Shown: one piece after another, positions 34,378 to 46,527 of the stretch
How the letters are laid out: each line of letters begins with the position of its first letter
Numbering within the stretch: position 1 is the stretch's first letter
Assembly: GCA_000320545.1 (NCBI GenBank)
Contig: ADNK01000210.1
Coordinates: forward strand, 1-56,097
Direction: 5' to 3'
DNA length: 56,097 nucleotides
DNA from: Bigelowiella natans CCMP2755
Lineage: Eukaryota; Cercozoa; Chlorarachniophyceae
Translations under genes and position numbers: made by a program
Notes under the pieces: generated by a model
Database searches by the model: none
Told to the model about the DNA's origin: nothing
What the model saw: only the letters and a program-made list of their open reading frames with translations

Positions 34378-34522
34378 TCAAAATTGAAGGGGTAGAATTG
34401 TTTCGCTCATAAAGGAATATAATTTACGATCATATCCAGGAAAAACTTTCTGGATTTATAAATAAGCATAAGAGCATTCAAACTGGACTTTTTACAAGAG
34501 GTCTCCCCCCTACCCCTTTTCG

Positions 34523-34564
<42 letters not shown>

Positions 34565-35987
34565 ACTCACCCACTCACTGCTTCCCGCCCCCCAGGCGTC
34601 TCAGAACCACTGACCGATCTCATGAAATCCGTAAGGATCATCGAGGTTGACCAATATGTTCATGTAGTAGCATTGTTGTATGCCATTCCACGAGTCGGAG
34701 AATTTTACAAATTTGAGACTTATCGGTCCATTCTCCGTGAGCCCCTCTGTCTCCCTTCCCCTTTCCCCTTTCGCGCGCGGAGAAACTACAATTCGATTTT
34801 GCTTGCTATCGATGAGCATTTAACTCAAGTCACTCCGTTTCCTCCTCTCCCCCCTTTCCTCCTTTGGCCAACACTGTACCACATAGTCGGAAATTGCGCT
34901 AAGGCAAGCGAACAAGGAGAACTACATGTACCACACGAGCACAATATGTACACATCTATCAATATTGTCGATGTTTGCATGCATACCTAGGAGTAGTAGT
35001 AAAGGCTCGTTCCTTTTTCTCACGACTGATTACTGCCTGTGCCCGTAGCTATTATCTCGGGAAGATGTCGAAGCTGAAGGACATCCAGAGAAACAACCTT
35101 CGCACGGGAAAGGTACCTGTGTTCTCCAGGCGTGAAAGAGATGAGATGCGATGACGGTGGTGACGACGACGAACTCAATGGATCTCCTCCTCTCTCCTCC
35201 TTCGTTAATATCTCCATCCATCCTCGTCATTACCATTCATCTTCGTCTCCATTGGTTTTTGCAGGTAACATCTTACAACTTTTCTGAGAAGTATAAACGC
35301 AACTCGACCAAAATTGACGCGTGTAAAGGTTCAAACTACATCTCCCCTCCCCCACCCCCTCCCCCACAGCATACGCCATAATCAGACATCATGTCTACAC
35401 AAACACACATGCACTCACGAATGAGCCAAGAACAAGGAAAAAGGGTGGGGGTTCTACTTGAAATCTAATGTTCTTGTTAGCGATAGCAGTCATCAAGGTT
35501 TGCACATCCCAAACTTACCGCATTGCTGCTCCTCCCTTCCTATTCCAATATTGCTTTGCTATACATTTGTAAGCCCTTTTTGAGAAAACGACTAGCAAAA
35601 CGTTGCTTACGCTCGGAGCGTTCTTTGACAAGTATAAATTGTGTGTTTGTCTGTATTCACCCTGTGGAAATGTTTAAGAGCACATATTATACTAATGCAA
35701 TTTTCTGCGCCAGATGGTCAGCAATGGTGGAGCCTGTGATCCTGAATATCCTCGAAATTCAGGTCTTCGTGTTGCACCAAGCTGGCGATCATACGAAGAA
35801 CAGAGCTGAATAACAAATTGATTGAATGAATGGAGGATAATATATTGCCGGAAAAAATTATTGCACCACCACCACCACTGAATAACCGAGCTTTCTATCG
35901 TTCTTCCAGGCGATTGTATACCGGAGGCACGGAGATGAGAACTCACAAATCCGGTAACACTACGCCCGTATACATAGAGTCTTACGC

Positions 35988-36036
<49 letters not shown>

Positions 36037-36419
36037 CTCGCTCTTTCTCTCAATTCAGCGCATCCATTTTCACCTTTGCCTTGCCCCTTTTCCCAGCAAC
36101 TGCTTCGTGCGGGAGAGCAACGCCGATGTGAGCATAGCAGCTCTTTGCAACGGTGCCTTGGCCGAGACCATACCAAAGCCGATACGATTTCCGCCTCCAT
36201 TGCCAAGGGCGGGAAGTGATCACGATATCGCTCATATCGACCGCGGCGAAGAAAAAGAGGAAAGGAGAGACGGATCCATGGAAAGTGAATATGTTTCAAA
36301 GGAAAAGAGTGGGAGCCTTTCAGCGTCCCTGCACATTAAGAACAGCAGCAAACCCGTCAGTCCTATCGAGGTTTTTAATTTGATTGCGAGGCACTACGTC
36401 ACCACATGCGCACGCACAG

Positions 36420-36499
<80 letters not shown>

Positions 36500-37376
36500 G
36501 GACACGCGCACAAGTGTGCTCATACTTACATGTACACATACATTCTTGGCATTCAAAAAGGACACGCTGCCCGCAATCTCTACAAGCGGTAATAGCAGCG
36601 CCAATACGCTCCTTGCCTCCCCAGCATCGACTTTGATTTCCCCGAACCTTTCAGAGGTAGAGGGGGCAGCACCAATACAGGCTGCAGCCGTATTGCAGTC
36701 AAAGATCGAGCGAGTTGTTACGATCGATGACGCTCTAGCTGGCACTGATAGTATCGCTCAATGCACGCGACCACAACGCGTCCGATCCCTCTCCCAACCA
36801 CGCCGGCGAAGACGAACTACGAGGTAATAGAAAGGGGAGAGGAGGAGAAGGGGGAGGGAGCGAGTGAGAGAGAGAGAGAGAGAAGAAGAAAGGTTTACTT
36901 CTCATTTTCAGAAGCCATTTTTGACTGCCTGCCGGGTACAAACCCATGCTGCATTTCTTGTGCGCCTCACAACGACGATTGATGGCGACTCAACAGAGGT
37001 AACAGGGGCCTGATGCTTGGAGACGTATCAGCGCAGGCACGAGTCCTCGCCGACGAAAAATGGCAAATTGATCGGCGAAAATCACGCGAAATTCCAAAGG
37101 AGGATCTCTTTATCCACAAGGCTTTGATTCGGGTGTACAAGGAAAGAGAGTCGAAGGACGCCAGTACTAGCACTCAGGATCTCCACCCTGTCGGAAACTC
37201 CGTTTTAACAGCAGCGCCCACATCCGCTTTTGGCAGTGCAGCATGCACTCTGGATTCGTCGTCCATGCCGTCAGTACAAGATGTGAGAGCTCTGGAAAAT
37301 GACCAGGTCCGACGATCGAACGCGAGGAGATTATACATCAACTTGGCGTATCTTCTTCTCCCTCTCACTCTCTCTC

Positions 37377-37422
<46 letters not shown>

Positions 37423-38333
37423 CTCTCTATGCCTTAGCTTTTCCAACTGCACGCCTTCTTCGTTGTCGTTGTAATAACAACCCCCATCCTATACAATTCT
37501 GAAAGACAATGCCTCTTCGGGGAAGTGAGACCAAGAAAGACCATAAGCTCCATAGGTGATGGGAGGATATAGTAGCGTTTGTAACACCCATTGCTTCCAA
37601 TACGACGCAATCATCACCCAGCAATGAGAAATGCATACTTTTTGGCCTCGGTGGCTACAGGTTCTTCGGCATTGATGCCCCTACCACTACCCAGCATTTC
37701 ACCTCCAGTCTCGGTAAGAATATCGATGCAGAGGAGGCCAGCCGGAGCAAAGCGGAGACCAAAACGGAGAACTCCTCACAATTGAGAGCCGTCGATTCAA
37801 AGCAGCGGATGGAATCATCGAAGGTTGAAGGTAGGACAGAAGAACACAAAGACGCTGCCGACATCGAGTTTCCTAACGCCATTACTATCACACGTGCAAC
37901 GTCTCCAGAGGCCGCTGCAATCACGGCGCTCTCTCTGAAGACTGAGAAGAGTCGCAACGAAGACAAAAGCATCAGAGTTCTTAAGGATTACACGATATCT
38001 AGGAAGGTTGTGCAAGTGAATGATGAATCGATGCTTCCGAGGGTAGAGACGCGACTTCGGTCTCGATCGAGTCCGGCGTCTAGGCGGAGGCATCACCGAA
38101 CGAAGGGCATATTACTGAGGGGGTCCGACAAAAAGAACCTTCTCAAATCTATAAAGTCGGAAGATCACGCTGAGGTGATAAACATAAAGCCACCGACGTT
38201 GGCCATGACAGATGGACCCATAGCAGCCGGAGACAGTCACGACGAAATAGATCATCACGCAGCGGTTGCTAGATCGGTACCACCACAACTGACAATGATA
38301 ACTCGAGGTAGCTTCATTGAAGATAGTCCTTAG
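33531..38333 (+). CDS. BAR-like membrane-shaping protein with long Ser-rich tail
   Basis: Many short exons. The N-terminal part is uncertain (a possible start at 33531, MLKPKMKQNKFK). The helical part reads SSEKFVQSQRVGGYSEGALD, RFENHCDALRKLEAISK, IVRQTLERVESCLKET, LYDVVVLTLSDDDEEK, EKLSGFINKHKSIQTGLFTR, VSEPLTDLMKS, NFSEKYKRNSTKIDACK and MVEPVILNILEIQAIVYRRH. This order and the 'EPL' helix break are typical of BAR domains of ArfGAP/sorting-nexin type. The exon ending LEIQ (about 35762) joins in phase to AIVYRRHGDEN (35911) and then to CFVRESNADVSIAALCNGAL, so BAR part and tail are one gene rather than two. The tail (36.1-38.3 kb) is Ser/Thr/Arg-rich, disordered, ending TRGSFIEDSP. The join near 36780-36910 is not resolved. 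A possible second model ends the first gene at 35813. Confidence 0.5.
33706..33740. repeat. (GCAC)n microsatellite
   Basis: About eight CGCA units in a 5' intron of the BAR-like gene. Confidence 0.95.
34339..34562. repeat. (AT)n and (CT)n tracts in the BAR-like gene
   Basis: (AT)n at 34339-34375 and (CT)n at 34528-34562. Both lie in introns; the CT tract lies just upstream of a 3' splice site (ccccag near 34596). Confidence 0.95.
35993..37421. repeat. Microsatellite cluster in the BAR-like gene tail
   Basis: (CT)n at 35993-36034, compound (CA)n(GA)n at 36423-36498, (GA)n near 36868-36882 and (CT)n at 37369-37421, in introns. Confidence 0.95.
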
Positions 38334-38984
38334 CTGTCTAAATCTAGCTGACTGCTCACAGCAACAAATTTGGACCACGGTCACATGCAATTGAATTACG
38401 ATTGATACTATTATCTCTGCGACATCGATGTGACGATCTATGCGGCAACAATGATGTAGCAGGTGCGTCTGAGGTGCGAGGGTAGCAGCCTTTGCGTGGC
38501 TTGATCGTGTAGCATTGCAAGTACATGGCTCGTGCGCAGCATCGCATGAGAAGAGTTCCGAATGGACACTAGGACACCAAGGGCGTATCATTTGATTATT
38601 GCAACCAACAAAATGCGACAGCGTGTGTGCATTTAATGCACACTGTTTCCGCAATTATTGTGCAATGCATATGCATATGATATGCGCATCTCACATGCAT
38701 GTATTGCGCATTTGCTGCGTGGATGTAGGCCGAGGTAGCGCGACGACACATGCTCTGCAGCCGCATAAGCAAACATCAGACTGGGCACATAGAAGCAAGC
38801 ACATTGCGTAACAACGCATCGTGACAGACTGCAATGCAAACTGTTCAAACGCGTGCACTCATTAAGTAAGTGGCATACAACCACTGTACTATATACCACA
38901 CATATACGAAATCTTCAGTTTTAATGCATATACATTATTCATTATCGTTCAGACAAATGCTCACACTCTTGCAATGGCTTATAG
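38334..38984. repeat. CATG-rich convergent island
   Basis: No gene between the tails of the BAR-like gene and the mitochondrial carrier. Many CATG, ATGCAT and GCGCAT words (ATGCATATGCATATGATATG at 38665). Confidence 0.6.
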
Positions 38985-39128
38985 TTAGCCATCGATCGGA
39001 ATCCCCAACTGCCATTGCTTCAGCCGCCGCGTGTTCCTTTGGAGCATGCCAATGAGAACCAGGCTCAAAACGGTGTGCGGGCCAGCACGGACAAAGTGAG
39101 CTCCCACCTTACACAGCACCGATGATAT

Positions 39129-39165
<37 letters not shown>

Positions 39166-39205
39166 CATATGTTGTTGAGTAATATTGAGTAATTACGTAT
39201 ACATA

Positions 39206-39254
<49 letters not shown>

Positions 39255-40611
39255 GAAGATGGGGTCAATAGCTGTACCCCTTTCCACAAGGCCGGAATGC
39301 CCTCCTTTCTCCCGATTTGTATCACTGTATCTACGGGGCCCTTGTACAGAACGCCTCGACCTTTCTCGTCGACAGGCTATATATAGCAATTCCACAAGCA
39401 AAATGAACTCTCACTAGTACTCACCACCAAACCCTTATGTCTCATTTGAAGGGAGCGAAGTAGCAAGGAAGCCCACCTGATTGTACAGTCGCGTTCTGGT
39501 CACCTGATATACACGTAATACTCAAAGCGGGGTCATTTGGGCGCGAGAGCGGCTGGTTGCGCTGCCTTTCTTACATCGACAGGATTGATAATGAAGACTC
39601 CAATGCAGGAGGCTACGAATGAGCAGAACCCATCACGCGTGAGTCCTGGACGCATACGAGACTTCTCTTTCAAGACCGAGTTGCAGGGGAGAACAGCGCT
39701 TTTCCGATACATAGCAAAGGGTAATTAGCTGTTTAAGAAACAAGGCCAAGTCTTAGAAGCGGGACCTGGTGAAAAGCACGCTCCTGAGGATGTTTGCGGA
39801 AACGCCTCGCCACAGGCCCGGAATAAGACCTTCTCTCGCTGCGATCGTCCAAAGCAAGGAGAACCCAGCCTGTGCAGGGTACTAGATAATGAGACATCTG
39901 CACGTCTGAGGCATATGCTAAAGGATCATCAATAACCGTTGGTTTGTAGGAATGGTGGTTTCCAGCGGCCCCCCCGGAAGCCTGGATGCGCGTCTTCAGG
40001 ATGTCCAAAGGATTACATATCACTGCGCCAGCAAATCCAGACATGGCACCTGCATATAGTATTCACCAGGCCCCTCAGTCACATGAGCAAACTGGTAAAT
40101 TCTTGTCGCGATGAGTCCTTGGGGGTAACCTGCCACTACTCGTTTGTAGACGGGAATAGGGTTCTTTTTATCGTGATGTATTCGAAATACTATCGGCTCG
40201 TATAGGCCGATGCGGAAGAAGCATTTGGAGCCATCACGGACCATCGCAACCTTTAAGCTCCTGTCAACCCCCCCCCCCGTACAAGTATTAAAATTGAATG
40301 CAGAGAGATGTAGTTTGGAGAAGTGTGTGCCCTTATATGTTACCTTTGTAGGCCGTGTACACCTTCGTTCGAATAGATTTGATTTAGCGTCTTCAAAATC
40401 GCCCGTGCTTGCGATTCACCGCTTCCGTGCGCTCGAGTAAGCTCGCTTTGCATCTTCGTAAAATTTAGGCGATTTATTCTTTTATCTATCGGTAAAATAA
40501 GTATGGACCTGCAGTCTTGTCTTGACAACGTCCATAGGATTTGTTATGATGACGGCCAGTGCTGGACCCACACCACTGCAAACCATGCCCAGCAACCCAT
40601 CGCGTCCGTAT
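38985..40611 (-). CDS. Mitochondrial carrier (SLC25 family), 5' exon unresolved
   Basis: Exons read in order: YGRDGLLGMVCSGVGPALA with the first carrier signature NPMDVVKTRLQ; GESQARAILKTLNQIYSNEG; VRDGSKCFFRIGLYEPI; GAMSGFAGAVICNPLDILKTRIQ (second signature); TIAAREGLIPGLWRGVSANI; FVASCIGVFIINPVD (third signature, split by an intron); YKGPVDTVIQIGRKEG; and the last exon VGAHFVRAGPHTVLSLVL, ending at 38985. Three Px(D)xxKxR repeats and paired EG...LWRG/LWKG motifs are diagnostic of the six-helix inner-membrane carriers. The GPHT and YEPI motifs recall dicarboxylate/oxoglutarate/uncoupling-type carriers; the substrate cannot be fixed. The first exon (about 20 residues) lies somewhere between 40612 and 41150. 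Start sites of this gene and the phosphatase are head to head. Confidence 0.87.
39129..39251. repeat. (CA)n and (AT)n tracts in the carrier gene
   Basis: (CA)n at 39129-39155 and (AT)n at 39217-39251, in the last intron of the carrier. Confidence 0.95.
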
Positions 40612-40685
40612 CTGTTACCAATGTTAATCGAAGGTTGGTGTCTGCCTCCCCTCCCCCCCCCCCACCCCCCCTCTCTCTCTCTCTA

Positions 40686-40729
<44 letters not shown>

Positions 40730-41198
40730 CGTATATGTGCATGTATGTTTGTAAGTAATGTTTATTGTGTGTCTAACTTTTCGTCAAGCGCCATCGGATG
40801 ATGATGCAAAGGAGCTGGGGCACAGTGGGGAGTACTCCCCTTTTGCAGTTGCAAACACAGTTGTCCTTATACTCTCGAGGGGTGAAACGCCAGCACGGAG
40901 GTCGCGATGTATTCTTCAGGAGGGGCCTCTCGGCGCGCTGCACGCTTCCACGGCCGCCGTCGTCGTCGTCTTCGTCGGTCGCCCCACGTGCCAAGGAACT
41001 TGAAACCAGTTTCCTCCCTGCGACAAGTATAATGCGCATATCAGTAATAGTAACAGCCTGCAATTTGCAGTTTTTCTTTCTATTAAGTGGAATAGTGAAT
41101 ATTCTGCATGTGCGACAATGGGATAGAGTATAAAATTTTTTTAATTTTTATGAGAAATAGCTCCACAATTGCCTCGACACCCCCTATCCCGAACCCTA
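40612..41198. promoter_or_regulatory. Head-to-head region of carrier and phosphatase genes
   Basis: Holds (GT)n at 40689-40728, the unresolved carrier 5' exon and, by position, the promoters of both genes. A GTAATA/TATAAAAT-like AT-rich stretch at 41090-41150 lies 50-100 bases before the phosphatase start; a TATA role is speculation. Confidence 0.35.
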
Positions 41199-43211
41199 AT
41201 GCTCGCCTTGCTTCTCCTCCTTACCCCAGCTGTTGTTACCGCCGGGGACACCTTAAACTTCCTTGCCATTGGGGATTGGGGTCCTGGTATGAAAAATCAT
41301 CGTTCGTGCTTACGCTTGTGCCCTATAGCTACCTTCCTGGCTGCTGCTTCTAACGATTGGCATTTTCTTCGTGTGTGTACAATTTAAAACAGATCCAAAT
41401 TCAACAACTGAAATAGCTGTGGCCAATGGTATGGGTGCAATCGCCAAGGAGCTAAATGCCGAATTTGTTGCGCTCCTCGGAGACAACTTCTACACACACG
41501 GGATCCAGAGCGATGAGTTCAGCTCGAGGTTCCACGATACGTTCGAAAGTGTATTCTCTGCCGAATCTCTTCAGAAAATTCCCTTCTACGCAATAGCTGG
41601 AAACCACGACCACAAGGTGATAATGAGTACTCGAGACGTACATCCGTGATCCATTTAACTCGCTGCTTTCGCTGACTCTCCTCAGGGCAATGTGAGCGCT
41701 CAGATTGAATACACCAAGCACTCGGATCGATGGACTTATCCCCAGCCATGGTAATGCAACATCATGCTGGGAATTATCACGGATAAGTTGATGAATATTC
41801 GCCCAAAATTGAATGGCGCCTCTATCTAGGTACTCCGTGAAACACCAATTCGGCGAGCGATCGATCGAGATTTTCTTCATTGACACAGTCATCCTCGCAG
41901 GAAGCTCCGAGTCGGAACAGGGCGAAATCAGTGGCGTTGGTTTGACTGGATACGATCTCCCTGGCCCTGTGAGACATAATACATTGCTCAATTGGCTATA
42001 TTGTGTCGCCTCTATCTCATACATGAACAGTTAAGCTCACTATATATCGGATAAATAGGAAAACGGCCAACTTGCATCCATGCAGATAAAGTGGTTGATT
42101 GACGGCCTAAGGGGGTCTAAAGCAGACTACATATTAGTTGGCGGTCACTATCCTATCTACAGTATCGGCAGCCACGGCAACACGCCCCTCCTCGAGTAAC
42201 TAATTACCTAAACCACCTCAAAACTTGGAGAGTATGAAGAAATGCCAAGTACTTTGTGAGACGGGGGCGGAGGAGAAGAATAATAATGCTACGAACACTT
42301 CTTCATAATAGTTGCAAATACTGTTTGTGATGAGATGACGGCCCACCCTTATTAGGATGATGCTAAATCCATTTTTGAAAAAGTATGGCGCTCATTACAT
42401 GTGCGGTCACGATCACGATATGTTACACATCGACAGAGGAACAGGCGTGCAGGTGATAGAGGCAATGAAGATCGAGATGCTTGTTTTCATTTCAAAGATA
42501 GAGAGCGCCGCCATTCGAGCCATACGTGATCCCCGTAATTTTTATTCTCTATAGTACATTCTCACTGGTGCTGGTGGGGATGGCTGCTGCTACGATGCGA
42601 AGCACCTAAAGGACATCCCGAAGGACGCGATCAAATTTGCTGCTGTAGGCAAAGATGTAATACGACACGTATCGTACACGTGCCCAGATATAATAATACC
42701 GTAGCACAAATTATGCCTACGGCTGGGATGGGATAATATCTGAGATGCTGCGAACAGGGGTGAAACGCTCTTCCTAGTGTTGATTTTTGTTCAATGGATG
42801 CTTACTCAGGGCTCTGCTTACCAGAAGATGCCTCTCCCCCTCCTCGGAGGGTTCACGTCATTCCAACTGACAGCTGAATCAATGAAGGTTAGGCAGCACA
42901 CATATCGTCTCTCGCTCTCAGTGTTCACCCACCGCTGAAATAGAATCACCCCTGCGTATCCAGGTTATATTTCACGCGCATGACGGGACGGAACTCTACC
43001 GCACCCAGGTACGCTCGGTTCACGAAATGAAGTGACAGCTCCGAATTTCTTCCTCGTTCTTCCCAGCTCCTTATTAAGGTGAAATTGAATCATGTTAGCC
43101 TTACCTTTCATACTTTTTGTTTCAAAGGAGATCCCGCGAAGAAAGGCCAACGATTTACAGGATCTGGCGGATGACGATCTTGATAGTTACTTCGCAACCT
43201 TTGATTTATAA
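41199..43211 (+). CDS. Tartrate-resistant-type purple acid phosphatase
   Basis: Ten exons in phase give a secreted metallophosphoesterase of about 330 residues. MLALLLLLTPAVVTAGD is a signal peptide with a clear cleavage site. All metal-binding blocks are seen in order: GDWG, GDNFY (followed by THGIQS), GNHDH, GGHYPIYS and GHDHDM. This is the single-domain, mammalian-type (ACP5) layout with a mixed-valence di-iron centre that hydrolyses phosphate esters at low pH outside the cell, in the vacuole or in lysosomes. Later exons (YILTGAGGDGCCYDAKHLKD, GGFTSFQLTAESMK, VIFHAHDGTELYRTQ) fit the family's C-terminal half, and an acidic tail ends at 43211. Introns are 45-200 bp and mostly free of microsatellites. 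Confidence 0.93.
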
Positions 43212-44520
43212 GAGGACGTGTAAAGAACTTCCCGCCGAAGCGTAGTGTACTTGACAAAAATTTCTGAACTTCAGATTTTCGATCAATGCTCTCAACCCTA
43301 AATGTGGTGCAGTTTATTCGTCGTGGTATTTGCATTAAGAAGGGAGGGGGTTGTCATTGTCTATCGCCTCAGAACAAACAGAATCGTATCTATGTATTAC
43401 CAAAATCAGGGTGAAGTAAATGCCACGTTTGACAATTGGATCTGTGATGCTTCACCGAATGCAGTGAGTCGTCTGCATGATGCAATAATTTGACAATTTA
43501 GTGCTAACATAACTTTATAATATATGTGCCCATTGCAAAGATTGCGACATCTTTCGCAACTTTCGACACCCATGTGTGAGTGCCATGCATCTAGCTAACA
43601 CAGCATACTCACATGCTAGCACACTAGCACAGCATGTGCTACATAGTCAACACTAGCGACATTTCACAAGCATGCAACACACAATCGCAAAAACAGTCAG
43701 ATTCAACATGGGCGCTGCATGTCATTGTTGCCGCTGCATTGCAGTCTAGCAGTGCTGCAATTGAAAAGGTTCAATCTGACCAATGCTCTGTCTCACATGC
43801 ACGACACATCTAGGCATCTAGACATGCCCATGCTAACAATGCTAGCAACCCATGCCACCTGTGTGGCCAGCATTGTGCACACTTATAATGCACACATCGC
43901 TAGATCGGCATGCATGCTAGCATGTCAGCCTGTATACCTGATGCACAGCTAGACAGCCGCAGTGCGGCCACCACCGCGGTGCGCATTTTGCATGCACGTG
44001 CAATGCAGATGCTGCGGCATTCTTGGTGTGTGTGAAGCAGCAACAATTCGCAGCAGCTTTGCACAGCTGCATTGGGATGGCCATTGAAAAGATTCAATTC
44101 ATTCATTGCACCATGCACAGCATCCGTCTCAACACGCAGAATTCGATCGCTGCGCACTTGCATGGTGCACTCTGGCTAGCTGGCACTGTGGAGCCTGTGC
44201 TCAGTTGCCCGCAAAACATCACCTGTTGCGGTCCCACTGCTGAACCAAATTGCCAGAATGTCAACGACATGGCAAAAATCATGGGCACAGCACGTGTCTT
44301 TCATCAAAATGATCTTTGTCAAAATGACATGGCAAAAATCATCGCCAGAGATAATAGACACAGCAATACACAATATATGTTATATGCATAGTTGTGCATT
44401 GCATGTCTATCACAAGTGTTGCTCAAATGACAGACACAGCAATGCACAACATGCATCACACACATGGTGCATTGCATGTCGATCATGGAGCATCGCGCCA
44501 TTGCCCACATCTTGAATTCC
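43212..44520. repeat. Large CATG-rich island with copies of two other islands
   Basis: About 1.3 kb without a gene. The part at about 43620-43945 is an inverted relative of 20095-20345. The part at about 44230-44360 is a direct relative of 10697-10820. The island therefore contains at least two modules of the dispersed family next to each other. An internal tandem pair is also visible: ATGACATGGCAAAAATCATC-like words at 44265-44285 and 44320-44342. Confidence 0.8.
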
Positions 44521-44630
44521 AGCTACAGTGTGCGCCTCACTCATCGCCAATGATCGCGTTCATCCTTCGGACTTCTCGTGCTGTGCATCCTCACTTTCCA
44601 AGTGCTTGCGTTTCAATTTCCCCCAAAATC

Positions 44631-44655
44631 TCGCAAATCTCACTGAGATTTGCGA
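44631..44655. other. 25-bp perfect palindrome
   Basis: TCGCAAATCTCA (44631-44642), one central C, then its exact reverse complement to 44655. It lies just outside the CATG-rich island. Confidence 0.85.
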
Positions 44656-44782
44656 CTACGAACCTTGAGTGCTTGTGCTAGGCTTTCTTCCACAACGAAC
44701 AATGAACAATGAACAAAGCGTTGATCAAATCTACATGCGCCAGAACCACATGGGAGACAGGCGTTTGCATGCAGCAGAGCCT

Positions 44783-45006
44783 CAACAACACTCGTTCCAC
44801 GCTTCCTGGTCAGAGTCTGACTTTCCGATGTTGAAGTACCGGTAACGACCTGCACCTGAAATCGTCTTTGAAACGGTAAAACAACGCAAGGGTAAAACAT
44901 ACCTACGACATCGAAACTTTCCTAAATAAACTAGATTATACCGTAGATCTATTCCAAATTGCAAGTTCCCTCTCATGCAAGTTGGCTTTTTGGGGGGTTT
45001 TCTCAC
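44783..45006 (-). CDS. Possible small minus-strand gene
   Basis: A 74-codon frame includes MRGNLQFGIDLRYNLVYLGK and ends GAGRYRYFNIGKSDSDQE before a stop near 44783. A splice site pair (donor gtatgt near 44905, acceptor tttcag near 44863) gives a different end. No family is recognised. Support is mainly positional: a minus-strand gene here would restore strand alternation and make the 43.2-44.5 kb island convergent like the others. Confidence 0.25.
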
Positions 45007-45021
45007 AAAAAATATTCCGGG

Positions 45022-45036
45022 TTTTCTCTGAGAAAA
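45022..45036. promoter_or_regulatory. 15-bp palindrome upstream of the UIM-NYN gene
   Basis: TTTTCTC, central T, then GAGAAAA, followed within 100 bases by further TTTTCTCG and GAGAAA words. It lies about 520 bases before the UIM-NYN start, in a block rich in AAAATTTC/GAAAT. It is a candidate protein-binding site by symmetry only. Confidence 0.3.
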
Positions 45037-45556
45037 TGCAACTTTTCTCGTGCAAAATTCAGTCGAATTCCACCTTGCCAGAAGATGGATTTTTTCGGCA
45101 AAATTTCACCGAGAAATCCTGGAAATCTGATCGGGACAATTTCCCAAAGCGGCTCAGAAAGAATAAAAACGCGCACAGTTCTGTTTCAGTCGCCCCAACC
45201 CCACCCACCCCAGCAGATCAGAGGGGCCAAGTAAGGAGGAGGACAAGGCAAGGAGAAATTCTGTGTAACGACTTACGGGTACGGCTTATAATCGATTATT
45301 CGCTGTAGTAGAGGGGGGAAATGGGAGAATCTGGCGGTCGGTCCCCGACAAGTGTGTGCTTGTCTCCGACATGATGTGCTCTGCATGCACAATTTAAAGG
45401 AGGGAAGCTGCAGAAAAGGGAAGGCCGGGAGTGGGGAGGGTGGGGGAAAGAAAGATACGGGTAGATGAATAGATAGTTAGATATAGAACGAAAGAAAGAC
45501 AGCAAGAAAGAAAGAGAGGACATGTGTTCACGGGTTACAACTCAAACGCAGCAAGC

Positions 45557-46476
45557 ATGGCTGCGGAAGGCGACGACGATGCGGAGCTCCAGAGGGTTCT
45601 CGAACTCAGGTAGAGCGATCTTTATCTATTCAGTCTCACACTCGAATAAGCTCCGCGAGAGACGACGCTGGGAAAAAGAAGCTTGCCTCCTCACGAAACC
45701 CAATTTACCATATCTTCAGTCGCAAAGAAGCAGAAGAAAAAGATGCTGCGGAGAGGAGGTCACAGGAAAACTTAACCAGAGCCCTCCAAGAAAGCAAGGT
45801 GCTAACCTTTGTTCTCATTAAAATGGTTCGGTCGGTCGGGGTAGACATGAAGGATATGTCACCATAATAATGAATTCATCGACGTGCGTGTTTTTTTTTG
45901 CGTTTTGTGTGTGTGTGTGTTTACTTGTGCTCCGCTCCTATCATCGTCATAGATTGACGATCAAAGGAATCATCAGGCAAGGTAATGGCTCCATCTGTCC
46001 ATATACATACGTGTGAATCCCATCATACATTCGCGAACGTGAGCAAGCGAGCATATGATCGCTGAAGTGTTGTATTATTCCCTTACAGAAAGGATGAGGA
46101 CGAGATACTAAAGCGTGTAATGGCACAGAGCAAAGTAAGTGATTGCGGGAGAACAAGAAGGCGGTTTGGACAGGAAAAAGAAAGATAAAGAAAAAAGAAA
46201 ATTATGAGTCATGGGGAGTAGGATTGCTAAGAATGTGAGTGATTACGGAGAGGGATCTCCAAAGAAAGAGCATTATCTGAACGGAGAAATTTATAGCATC
46301 CTTTGTCCGTTTGCTATCTATGCTCAGTGACTGGTGTTTTTCCGAAATGATGATATAATAGGCCGAAGCTGAAGAGCAGGAGATAAAGGATCAGCAGGTA
46401 GGAGCGTGTGGTGTAAAGAGGATCGATCTTGATGAGCACCGCGTGTTTCTTTATCCTTTTCTCTCCCTCTCCCTCT

Positions 46477-46527
<51 letters not shown>

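Noticed and set aside
36384-36600. Frames rich in His-Thr and Arg-Glu
   Set aside because: They result from the compound (CA)n(GA)n repeat in an intron.
38040-38654. Minus-strand 180-codon frame opposite the BAR-like tail
   Set aside because: Shadow frame; the plus strand has the better codon pattern and continues a phase-matched exon chain.
44959-45308. Plus-strand frames upstream of the UIM-NYN gene (MQVPSHASWLFGG and others)
   Set aside because: Phe/Lys-rich translations of an AAAATTTC/GAGAAA-rich block; more like a promoter region.
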